Source of the DNA: Lachnospiraceae bacterium
GTDB taxonomy: Bacteria > Bacillota > Clostridia > Lachnospirales > Lachnospiraceae
NCBI GenBank assembly: GCA_003488965.1
Contig: DNJW01000319.1
Span: 1 to 7,469 of the forward strand
Length of the DNA: 7,469 bases
Direction of reading: 5' to 3'
Shown in pieces: positions 1-6,101 of this stretch. The notes beneath the pieces are model-generated. The model did not search any database, was not told the DNA's origin, and saw nothing but the letters and a program-made list of their open reading frames with translations. Numbering within the stretch: the first letter of the stretch is position 1; every line of letters begins with the position of its first letter. A program made the translations under genes and the position numbers.

Positions 1-36
1 AAGAGCTTTTCTTTCAACCTTTGCAGTCCGTCCCTT

Positions 37-53
37 TGTCAAATACTGTCGAA
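37..53 (+). promoter_or_regulatory. Candidate tandem Spo0A boxes upstream of agrB
   Basis: Two 7-mers lie in tandem: TGTCAAA (37-43) and TGTCGAA (47-53), separated by 3 bp, so their starts are exactly 10 bp (one helical turn) apart. The second is a perfect match to the known Spo0A box core TGTCGAA and the first has one mismatch. The 7+3+7 layout is that of the tandem site in the Bacillus subtilis abrB promoter, as I recall it. The site lies about 115-130 bp upstream of the predicted agrB transcription start, so it could instead serve an unseen gene to the left; a TTGACA hexamer on the minus strand (42-37) coincides with it. Binding is inferred, not shown. Confidence 0.4.
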
Positions 54-99
54 TATGGTTTCTTTTACTATACTAAAAAAACAGCCAAAAAAAGGAAAA

Positions 100-129
100 T
101 GACCTTCATTTCCCTCTTTTTGACCTCAA
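100..129 (+). promoter_or_regulatory. 21-bp-spaced direct repeat, candidate LytTR operator
   Basis: TGACCTTCA (100-108) and TGACCTCAA (121-129) are direct repeats whose starts are 21 bp apart, two helical turns. Extending to 11 positions, 9 are identical. The downstream copy ends just before the expected -35 region of the agrB promoter. Regulators of the AgrA/VirR LytTR family bind paired direct repeats with 21-22 bp centre spacing in this position. The repeat does not match the Staphylococcus AgrA consensus, so assignment to the LytTR regulator encoded at 3888-4607 rests on geometry and context. Confidence 0.4.
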
Positions 130-134
130 TTTTT

Positions 135-163
135 TCGTGAATTTTCTTATTTTATGCTATAAT
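135..163 (+). promoter_or_regulatory. agrBD promoter, extended -10
   Basis: A perfect -10 hexamer TATAAT (158-163) is preceded by TG one base upstream (155-156), giving an extended -10. At 17 bp spacing the -35 position (135-140, TCGTGA) matches TTGACA at only three of six bases. A weak -35 with an upstream direct repeat is typical of an activator-dependent promoter. Transcription would start near 170, leaving a leader of about 16 nt containing the ribosome binding site AAGGGG (171-176). Confidence 0.65.
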
Positions 164-185
164 TTTAGAAAAGGGGTTTTCGGCG

Positions 186-782
186 ATGTTTCATGAATCC
201 ATTAAAAAGATTACGAACTGCATGAGAGACAGACATGTGATAGAAGACGGGATGTACGAGGTCTATCAGTATGGCCTGGAATTACTGGTGTCCGGCCTTA
301 TTACCTTCACATCCATTATGGTTATCGCGTGTCTGGCAGATTCTTTTCTAATCGGAATATTATACTTTATTGTTTCCGACCCTTTAAAAGTAACGGCGGG
401 CGGATACCATGCCTCTACTTATCTGAAATGTTTTATTGTAAGCAACTTAGAATACCTTATTTTATCCGCTGCTGCCAAAGCACTTTCTGCACTTTTTATG
501 CCTGCTTTTGTCTGGATTGCCCTGCTGCTGGCCAGTTCCTCCTATATTCTGGCAAACTGCCCTGTTAGGAATCCCCATCATCCTGTTTCGGAAGACGTCA
601 TCAGGAAAAACCGGCGCCTTGCCTTCCTTCTTCTTGGCATAGACTGTGCGGTTATTATTGTCTCATACCTTTTATTGCAGCAGTCCTATCTCTTGAATTT
701 TATGGTACTGTCCATTACGTCTGTTGCAGTATTTATCCTGCCAGTAAAATTGAAGAGGAAAGAAAGGGGGGAGAGTCTATGA
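186..782 (+). CDS. agrB: AgrB-like autoinducer-processing membrane protease
   Basis: 198-residue membrane endopeptidase expected to cleave the C-terminal tail of the AgrD precursor and catalyse ring closure of the autoinducer. The family signature is visible: GGYHASTYLKC has His75 and Cys82, with the same seven-residue spacing as the catalytic His77/Cys84 pair of Staphylococcus aureus AgrB. Hydrophobic segments lie at about 33-64, 83-104, 106-123, 144-164 and 168-187, with a polar conserved loop at 126-144 (PVRNPHHPVSEDVIRKNRR). Length fits the family. ATG at 186 follows AAGGGG with a 9-nt spacer and lies just after an extended -10 promoter. The stop overlaps the agrD start in ATGA (779-782), so the two genes are probably translationally coupled. 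Assignment to the AgrB family is firm; the peptide substrate is inferred from adjacency. Confidence 0.95.
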   Translation: MFHESIKKITNCMRDRHVIEDGMYEVYQYGLELLVSGLITFTSIMVIACLADSFLIGILYFIVSDPLKVTAGGYHASTYLKCFIVSNLEYLILSAAAKALSALFMPAFVWIALLLASSSYILANCPVRNPHHPVSEDVIRKNRRLAFLLLGIDCAVIIVSYLLLQQSYLLNFMVLSITSVAVFILPVKLKRKERGESL

Positions 783-910
783 ATTTGCAGCCTATTCTGC
801 GTGCAGCAGCCAAGATTTCGCTCTGCTTCGCTAAACTAGGGGCGGGAACAGCGTCTTCATTTAACCGCTATCAGCCCGAACTGCCTGCTTTTTTTAGGAA
901 TAAGAAATAG
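779..910 (+). CDS. agrD: AgrD-like cyclic lactone autoinducer precursor, Ser type
   Basis: A 43-residue peptide with the three-part AgrD layout: an amphipathic, positively charged N-terminal leader (1-22, MNLQPILRAAAKISLCFAKL then GA), a signal core (about 23-30, GTASSFNR), and the conserved C-terminal recognition segment YQPELP (31-36) with a short basic tail, AFFRNKK. Aligning YQPELP with the YEPKSP of Listeria AgrD and the QPEEP of Clostridium perfringens AgrD puts Ser26 where the ring-forming cysteine normally sits. The predicted ring is the pentapeptide S26-S-F-N-R30, closed as a lactone. The only cysteine (Cys16) is in the leader, too early to be the ring residue. GGGGGGAG (766-773) is a strong ribosome binding site and the ATG overlaps the agrB stop. 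The tail is basic, whereas S. aureus AgrD has an acidic tail. N-terminal trimming of the mature signal cannot be read from sequence. Confidence 0.88.
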   Translation: MNLQPILRAAAKISLCFAKLGAGTASSFNRYQPELPAFFRNKK

Positions 911-917
911 CGGCGGA

Positions 918-967
918 CACTAAATACCGGATTTTAGTGCAACGGTTTATAAGTAATCGTTGCACTA
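918..967. other. Overlapping hairpins between agrD and the ATPase gene
   Basis: Two inverted repeats share one arm. CACTAAA (918-924) can pair with TTTAGTG (933-939), and TAGTGCAACG (935-944) can pair perfectly over 10 bp with CGTTGCACTA (958-967), leaving a 13-nt loop. Bases 935-939 are used by both, so the structures exclude each other in RNA. The longer stem includes the TAG stop codon of the minus-strand gene (967-965). It sits where a bidirectional terminator for convergent genes is expected, but neither side has a clear U-tract, so intrinsic termination is uncertain. ATAAGTAA occurs twice, 22 bp apart (949-956 and 971-978). Confidence 0.5.
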
Positions 968-2521
968 TTCATAAGTAACCCACTTGCCGCTTCTGCTAAA
1001 CCCTACAAACTCAGCAATATGCTTTTCACTCATAACCGCCAGTTCTTTCTTCAGCGCATACATGGAAATACCCAAAACTTCTGACATTTTCCTTTTTGAT
1101 ATGGAAGGATTTTTCTTTATTAAGACCAAAATCTGTTCCCTCAATTCCAAACCTTGTAAATCATCTGGCAATACAGTGGATGGAGTTGAATTTGGGGTTG
1201 ATGGGGTTGAATTTGGGGTTGATGGGGTTGAATTTAAGTCAGTTTCACTGTTAGCTCTCTTATTTTCATTTAAAAATTTCTCATGTATAAAAAATCTTGA
1301 AATAAAATAGCTATGGGCTTCGTCCGTCTCAAATTCCGGATTGGGCGACCCATTTGCTTCTAATGCATTAAGAATTTTTTTTAATCCAGTATTTCTTCCC
1401 TCCGTTAAATGCAATTCTTTCAGGAAATCACCAATCCGGCGGTTTCTATATCTTCTGTTCGATACCCGGTAATTTTTTAATCCTTCTATTGTAACAGAAC
1501 GGTCAGGTCCTGGAAAACTGACAATCTCAATTCTATCATTTTCTACCCGTACTTCGATTGGTTCCCTTACATCATATGCTCGATGGTAAACTGCATTGGA
1601 CAAAGCTTCTTCAATTGCTGCAAATGGATAATTAAAGAAACGGTCCGCCTCCGCACGGTCTGAATATTTTACAATCTTTTCTGTAAGAATCATGTTCCTA
1701 ATATATTGCAACGCATCTCTTAATTGCTGTTGGATTGGCCCTTTAAATGTCTGCTCAATAATATCATTGCCACCTAAACCGTCCGGAAATTGAACAACAT
1801 CTATTTGAGTATAGGGAAAAAACTTATCTGGCTCCATACTAAAAAACATAAGTCCTACATTTTTAGGTTTCACATACTCTGGCAAATTGCTAATGATATT
1901 CATGTCACTGCATACCTCTACAAAATTCCCTGTTTTTGCTTTCTCATACAGTGAACTCTTTACTTCTTTCAAATAATTTTGAATAAGGGTAACATTTAAA
2001 TCTGATATTTCTGCCTGATGATTGACACGGTCGTCAAAAGGAACCCTATTTGCCAAATTAAACAAATCCTTTTCTTCATCATCAGAAATTTCTACTGTGC
2101 TGGACATCTTCCTAATATAATGAATGCGGACTTTATTATCCTTTCCCATTGTTTTCGGCGAGGAATATGGTCTGTTATCCCCGCCTGGACACCAAAGAAT
2201 AATGAATTTCTTATTTTCATAATCTGTCACTTCCACTATTGGCATATATGCCGGCCTAATCAGCTTACACTTTGACAAAATACTTTTCTGATAAGCATCA
2301 ATTTTATCCGCTTCTATCCCTTTCAGAGGATAAATTGGCTGTCCGTTCTTTTCTTCTACACCAATAACAATATAACCGCCGCCCCAATTATCAAGGTCAT
2401 TGGCAAAAGCGCACACTGTTTTCAAGGAAGCCTCTGCATCCCATGTTTCCTTAAATTCTATTCTAGCCCATTCCACAGCTTCACCTGACAACAATGTTCT
2501 AATATTTGTCGGTATCCCCAT
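965..2521 (-). CDS. AlbA_2/Schlafen-type ATP-binding protein with winged helix
   Basis: 518 residues from the preferred start. An N-terminal AlbA_2 (Schlafen-like) domain covers about 17-139 (VEWARIEFKE, then FANDLDNWGGGYIVIGV). A GHKL-type ATP-binding region follows at about 304-409: EEALSNAVYHR is an N-box-like motif, SFPGPDR (335-341) fits the G1 position and EGRNTGLKKI (374-383) the G2 loop. A linker of NSTPSTP repeats (430-449) leads to a winged helix at about 459-514 (ISKRKMSEVLGISMYALKKEL). This is the architecture of the COG2865 group of predicted regulators, whose function is mostly unknown. I chose ATG at 2521 over the in-frame ATG at 2554 because GGGAGG (2535-2530) lies 8 nt before it and family homology begins after it. 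It begins 56 bp after the kinase stop with no terminator visible, so co-transcription is likely. The gene is more AT-rich than its neighbours (22 of 60 G+C in 1741-1800 against 33 of 60 in 7081-7140), suggesting acquisition. Confidence 0.85.
   Translation of the reverse strand: MGIPTNIRTLLSGEAVEWARIEFKETWDAEASLKTVCAFANDLDNWGGGYIVIGVEEKNGQPIYPLKGIEADKIDAYQKSILSKCKLIRPAYMPIVEVTDYENKKFIILWCPGGDNRPYSSPKTMGKDNKVRIHYIRKMSSTVEISDDEEKDLFNLANRVPFDDRVNHQAEISDLNVTLIQNYLKEVKSSLYEKAKTGNFVEVCSDMNIISNLPEYVKPKNVGLMFFSMEPDKFFPYTQIDVVQFPDGLGGNDIIEQTFKGPIQQQLRDALQYIRNMILTEKIVKYSDRAEADRFFNYPFAAIEEALSNAVYHRAYDVREPIEVRVENDRIEIVSFPGPDRSVTIEGLKNYRVSNRRYRNRRIGDFLKELHLTEGRNTGLKKILNALEANGSPNPEFETDEAHSYFISRFFIHEKFLNENKRANSETDLNSTPSTPNSTPSTPNSTPSTVLPDDLQGLELREQILVLIKKNPSISKRKMSEVLGISMYALKKELAVMSEKHIAEFVGFSRSGKWVTYE
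1179..1235 (-). repeat. In-frame 21-bp tandem repeat in ATPase linker
   Basis: Two full 21-bp units (1179-1199 and 1200-1220), differing at one base (A/G at 1184 versus 1205), are followed by a 15-bp partial unit (1221-1235). Each unit encodes NSTPSTP on the minus strand, so gain or loss of units keeps the reading frame and changes only the length of the linker between the ATP-binding region and the winged helix. Within a unit, GGGGTTGA-like blocks recur, a substrate for slippage. Confidence 0.9.
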
Positions 2522-2577
2522 TTCTTTCCCCTCCCTTTCTTCAGACCACAGCATCCGGATTCTCCAAAATTCTTATC

Positions 2578-3882
2578 TCATCCAATATCATTCACCATAA
2601 TCTCCACGCAAAAATACCCGTCCTCCATCTTATATTCCATACTTCCATGATATTTATGCACCACTTGTTCTATATTCTGCATTCCCAGCCCATGATTTCC
2701 TTTTTCCTTTTTCGTTGACAGCAGCCGCCCGTTCCTGATTACCGGCTCTCTCCGGCAGTCATTCCGCACCCGGACTAAGAGCATCCTATGTACATGCTTA
2801 ATGGTCAGCTCAATTTTCTCCGAAGCCGCCTCCGCCGCATTGTCCAAAAGATTGGCAAACAAGCTGCATAAGTCCTTCTTTTCCATAGCCATATCCGAAG
2901 GCAAAATCACAGACTCTATCCTCAGGCTGATTCCCTTTACCTCTGCTTCTCTTGCCGTTTCCGCCAAAACCACATCCACCATATCGATACCCGTCCATCT
3001 CTTGACCGTTATGGAAGAGGGAACTTCCTGCAGGCTCCCGATATATTTTAAAGCCTCCTCCCCCTGCCCTTCCGCCAGCATATGAGCCAAGGCGCTCAAA
3101 TGGTGGTTCATGTCATGATACAGCCTGGCATTCATCAAATAGGACTCATTCACCTGCTGGTATTTTCTTTCCAGCATCCCGTTCTGCTCATCCAAAAGAC
3201 GCATTCGAATCTGCAGGCTTTTTATTTTTAAAATATAATATACCGTAAAGATACCCATAGACAGCAAAAACAAGAATACAAACAGCTGCACTGTAAGACG
3301 GATATTAAAGCCGGACAGCATCTGCACCATAATAAACGTCAGTCCAAGCAGTCCTGTCACAGAAAGGCAGGCAATATATTTCATGCCTGCTGTATTTACT
3401 TTTCTTCCCTTCAGCCAGGATGCAAATAAAGTATTCATCACATACCAGTTGGTTCCAAACAAGAGCATATATATAATCCGCGCCAGTCCTTGCTCGTCCG
3501 TTGTCTTCCGAATCAGTTCTTCTCCCCCTATGAATCCTGTCAGTGTTATCTCCATACTGCCGCAGACACTCAGCGCAAGGAAATATCCGCCTATGATTGC
3601 CGTACCCTCCAGAATACTGCAACGCCAGAACAAGCAGACAAATGCTGTGCTTTGCACCACCAGCACTATCACGGTATAAGGGGATGTCAGTACGATACTG
3701 TTCAGAAAAAGAATCATCGCCACTGTACTTAAAATCAATGTTCCCGGCAATACACGGCTATGGTCTTTTAAGAAAGGGCACCAATTTTTTCTTTCATAAA
3801 GAATATCCACATACCGGTACAAACAGTAAATCTCCAAAAAGGTATAGACGGCATCCAGCCCTTTTGACACAAATCCAGCCAT
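2578..3882 (-). CDS. AgrC-like GHKL sensor histidine kinase
   Basis: 434-residue membrane kinase, the probable receptor for the AgrD-derived signal. The first 220 residues contain about six or seven hydrophobic segments (near 10-28, 46-66, 69-87, 93-112, 135-156, 167-189 and 196-219) with only short loops and no large extracellular domain, as in peptide-sensing AgrC proteins. A helical, probably coiled-coil stretch (220-250) leads to the phosphoacceptor motif YHDMNHHL (likely His256). The GHKL ATPase domain follows, with N-box LFANLLDNAAEA (N344, D347, N348) and G-box KGNHGLGMQN (G395, G398, G400). The ATG lies 5 bp beyond the stop of the upstream response regulator gene; the ribosome binding site AAAGGGG overlaps that gene's end, so the pair is one transcript. 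Calling it AgrC rests on topology plus the nearby agrBD; the ligand is inferred. Confidence 0.92.
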   Translation of the reverse strand: MAGFVSKGLDAVYTFLEIYCLYRYVDILYERKNWCPFLKDHSRVLPGTLILSTVAMILFLNSIVLTSPYTVIVLVVQSTAFVCLFWRCSILEGTAIIGGYFLALSVCGSMEITLTGFIGGEELIRKTTDEQGLARIIYMLLFGTNWYVMNTLFASWLKGRKVNTAGMKYIACLSVTGLLGLTFIMVQMLSGFNIRLTVQLFVFLFLLSMGIFTVYYILKIKSLQIRMRLLDEQNGMLERKYQQVNESYLMNARLYHDMNHHLSALAHMLAEGQGEEALKYIGSLQEVPSSITVKRWTGIDMVDVVLAETAREAEVKGISLRIESVILPSDMAMEKKDLCSLFANLLDNAAEAASEKIELTIKHVHRMLLVRVRNDCRREPVIRNGRLLSTKKEKGNHGLGMQNIEQVVHKYHGSMEYKMEDGYFCVEIMVNDIG

Positions 3883-3887
3883 CCGCC

Positions 3888-4607
3888 TTAACCCCTTTCC
3901 ATCCAGTAAGCCCTGACCTGCCCCTTCAAATCAGCAAGCCTGTCCTGGCTGACCGACAACCTTATACCGTTTGTCAGAATAACCTCGTTTCCGGCAATCC
4001 TTTCAATGTGCAGCAGCCCTGCAATATATCCTCTGTCCACCCAGACAAAATCCTCTGCGGGCAGTTCGGCAAAGACTTGTTTTAATGATTTGCGCACTTT
4101 TATGCTCCCGCCGTCTGTTTTCTCGATATATGCATACTTTCCCTGATGCCAGATATAGGCAATGCTCTTAACCGGTATTTTTTCCAATATTTTCCGGTTT
4201 TCTACAACATAAAATCTTCCCTCCTGCTCCGCCGCCAGCCGCAAGGCACCTTCCAGCGCAGACGGCAGCATACTGTCCATCTGCGTCTTAGGTACAAACC
4301 GGTAAGGTCCTACTTTAAAGGATTCGTATACGTATTTCTCATAGGCAGTCACAAAAATGACGATAACATCCGGCAGAAAACTTTTTACTTTCTCCGCCAG
4401 CGCCATTCCGTCTGTCCGGGGCAGCTCGATATCAAGTATCAGAATATCGAAGCGTCCGCCCTCTTCCACTTCATAAAGAAGCTGGCTGCTTTTTTCAAAC
4501 ACTTTCAGCCCATATAGCCCTTTTACTTTCCTGCAGCATATTTCTGTCACACTTTTTATAGCCTGTCCTGCTTTCCGGTCGTCATCACAAATTGCAATAT
4601 TAACCAT
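3888..4607 (-). CDS. AgrA-like LytTR response regulator
   Basis: 239-residue two-component regulator and first gene of the operon with the kinase. The receiver domain (1-120) shows the acidic triad D8-D9-D10, phosphoacceptor D59 in ILILDIELP, T87 in IFVTAYE and K107 in FVPK. The LytTR DNA-binding domain spans about 137-234 (IPVKSIAYIWHQGKYAYIE, then VWVDRGYI and LSVSQDRLADLK), which binds paired direct repeats in known family members. The start fits: MVNIAICDDD begins the receiver fold and GGGAAGG-like purines lie 10-15 nt upstream. A plausible target is the 21-bp-spaced repeat at 100-129 in front of agrB; no such repeat is seen at its own promoter. Confidence 0.94.
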   Translation of the reverse strand: MVNIAICDDDRKAGQAIKSVTEICCRKVKGLYGLKVFEKSSQLLYEVEEGGRFDILILDIELPRTDGMALAEKVKSFLPDVIVIFVTAYEKYVYESFKVGPYRFVPKTQMDSMLPSALEGALRLAAEQEGRFYVVENRKILEKIPVKSIAYIWHQGKYAYIEKTDGGSIKVRKSLKQVFAELPAEDFVWVDRGYIAGLLHIERIAGNEVILTNGIRLSVSQDRLADLKGQVRAYWMERG

Positions 4608-4681
4608 CGGCTTTCTTCCTTCCCCTTTTGTATTTCACCGTTAACAGTCCTCATTTGTACAAAATATTTTCCTCCATTTAC

Positions 4682-4710
4682 ATTATGGGGTAAAATTTAT
4701 GATATTTCAA
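4682..4710 (-). promoter_or_regulatory. Promoter of the regulator-kinase operon
   Basis: On the minus strand a -35 TTGAAA (4710-4705) and a -10 CATAAT (4687-4682) are separated by exactly 17 bp, each matching the housekeeping consensus at five of six bases. It lies between the prfB terminator and the response regulator, giving a leader of about 70 nt before the ATG at 4607. It looks constitutive by itself. Confidence 0.65.
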
Positions 4711-4742
4711 TATAAAAAAGATTCGGAATAAGATAGAAACCA

Positions 4743-4790
4743 AAAGCCAATACCCGGAAGAATTGCGATTCTTCCACAAGTATTGGCTTT
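4743..4790 (-). terminator. prfB transcription terminator hairpin
   Basis: A long interrupted stem: AAAGCCAATAC (4743-4753) pairs with GTATTGGCTTT (4780-4790), and inside it GGAAGAAT (4756-4763) pairs with ATTCTTCC (4768-4775) around a TGCG loop. On the minus strand the stem is followed by TTTTGGTTTC, a fair U-rich tail. It is 50 bp downstream of the prfB stop and upstream of the next operon's promoter, so it should insulate the two units. Confidence 0.82.
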
Positions 4791-4839
4791 ATTTTCTGCT
4801 TTTGCCGTTTTGTTCCTGCCCTATTTGCAGATTATCCGT

Positions 4840-5965
4840 TTACTCCTCCGCCGCTTTTCCCCCCACGCTTATCCATTTCAGATAAGCGTTGATAAAGGAA
4901 TCCAGCCCTCCGTCCAGCACGGCATCCGCATTGCCGGATTCTTCGCCGGTCCTATGGTCCTTTACCATGGTGTAGGGCTGCAATACATAGGAGCGTATCT
5001 GGTTTCCCCATCCGATTTCCTTCACTTCCCCCCGGATACCGGAAAGCTTTTCCGCATTTTCCTCCTGCTTGAGTAAATACAGCTTGGCTTTCAGCATCTG
5101 CATCGCTTTGTCTTTATTCTGGAACTGGGAGCGTTCATTCTGGCACTGAACTACGATTCCTGTAGGCAGATGAGTAATTCTTATTGCCGAAGAGGTTTTA
5201 TTGATATGCTGCCCTCCGGCGCCGCTGCTGCGGTAGGTATCGATACGCAAATCATCATCATTGATATCCACATCCATATCCTCTTCGATATCCGGCATAA
5301 CATCCAAGGAAACAAAAGAAGTCTGCCGTTTCCCCTGGGCATTAAAGGGAGAAATACGCACCAGACGGTGTACCCCTTTTTCCGATTTCAGATATCCGTA
5401 GGCATTTTCCCCGTTGACCTGAAATGTGACCGATTTAATTCCGGCTTCATCGCCGTCCAGATAATCAAGCACTTCAACCGAAAAGCCCTTCCGCTCTGCC
5501 CATCTTGTATACATCCGGTAAAGCATGCTGCACCAGTCGCAGCTTTCTGTCCCGCCTGCGCCTGCATTCAGCTTAAGGATAGCATTGTCCTTGTCATATT
5601 CCCCTGACAGCAAGGTGCTGATACGGATTGTCTCAAAGCCGGAGATAAAGGAATCCAGTTCCGAACGGATTGCCGCCGCCATTTCCTCATCCTCTTCCTC
5701 ATAGCTCATCTCTATCAAGTCCTTGATATCCTCATACTGATGCTCCAGTCCCTGCATCATATCCACCGTATCCTTCAGGTTTTTCAATTCCTTCATCTTA
5801 CGGTTGGATACCTCCGGGTCATCCCAAAAACCAGGGGCTTCCATTTCTCTTTCCAGTTCCTCCACACGTCTTGACTTATTTGCTAAGTCAAAGTGAATCC
5901 CTCACTTCCGCAAGCGGACTCTCATAGGTCTGCAATTCTGTTTTCATCTGATCCAATTCTACCAC
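4840..5965 (-). CDS. prfB: Peptide chain release factor 2, programmed +1 frameshift
   Basis: Release factor 2 reads UGA and UAA stop codons on the ribosome. Translation most likely starts at GTG 5965-5963 (MVELDQMKTELQ, typical of RF2), with GGTG (5977-5974) as ribosome binding site. After 25 codons ending in CTT it meets an in-frame TGA (5890-5888). A +1 shift over CTT TGA C continues as DLANKSRRVEELERE, giving 374 residues in all, normal for the family. In that numbering the stop-recognition tripeptide SPF is at 205-207 and the catalytic GGQ, in SSGAGGQHINKT, at 250-252. The frameshift is autoregulatory: low RF2 favours shifting, so it should not be read as a broken gene. It follows secA, a common Firmicutes order. 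No convincing own promoter was found; a weak TATAAG (5990-5985) is possible, otherwise read-through from secA. Confidence 0.96.
5888..5903 (-). promoter_or_regulatory. prfB +1 frameshift site
   Basis: Minus-strand sequence GAGGGATTCACTTTGAC (5903-5887) contains the slippery CTT codon (5893-5891), the in-frame TGA (5890-5888) and the C that follows it, the conserved RF2 recoding core CTTTGAC. An internal Shine-Dalgarno-like AGGG (5902-5899) lies upstream, with 5 nt between it and CTT, longer than the 3 nt of the well-studied Escherichia coli site. A further TAA lies in the zero frame four codons on (5878-5876). Confidence 0.92.
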
Positions 5966-6024
5966 TTAACGTTCACCACACTTTCTTATACTTTTTGTCA
6001 ATACCATCTTTTGTGCCGCCATGG

Positions 6025-6052
6025 GAAGAACGCCGCATTTGGGGCGTTCTTC
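6025..6052 (-). terminator. Hairpin between secA and prfB, possible secA terminator
   Basis: A perfect 10-bp stem, GAAGAACGCC (6025-6034) with GGCGTTCTTC (6043-6052), and an 8-nt loop, about 50 bp after the secA stop. On the minus strand no U-tract follows (CCATGGCGG), so it may be a weak terminator, an RNA stability element or a partial read-through signal rather than a full stop before prfB. Confidence 0.5.
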
Positions 6053-6101
6053 GAAATATTTAGAAACTCTTAGGCTGTGTTCTTTGCAGTCTTAGTGTTT
6101 C

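Noticed and set aside
984..1310. Plus-strand open frame of about 108 codons opposite the ATPase gene.
   Set aside because: It lacks a ribosome binding site and family features, and mirrors the strongly supported minus-strand coding sequence including its repeat.
2522..2554. Longer start for the ATPase gene at ATG 2554 (adds MLWSEEREGKE).
   Set aside because: The added residues are encoded by the ribosome binding site region itself (GGGAGG at 2535-2530), and ATG 2521 is ideally spaced from it.
4637..4645. ACCGTTAAC resembles a Staphylococcus-type AgrA half-site in the leader of the regulator-kinase operon.
   Set aside because: It is a single copy with no partner at 21-22 bp and lies downstream of the predicted promoter; GTTAAC is also a simple palindrome likely by chance.
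5888..5890. In-frame TGA early in prfB, which could be read as a nonsense mutation or pseudogene.
   Set aside because: It is the conserved RF2 autoregulatory frameshift stop (CTTTGAC), and the +1 frame continues with canonical RF2 sequence.
5973..6001. TTGACA on the minus strand (6001-5996) as a prfB -35 box.
   Set aside because: At 16-18 bp spacing there is no acceptable -10 hexamer; the position is occupied by the ribosome binding site.
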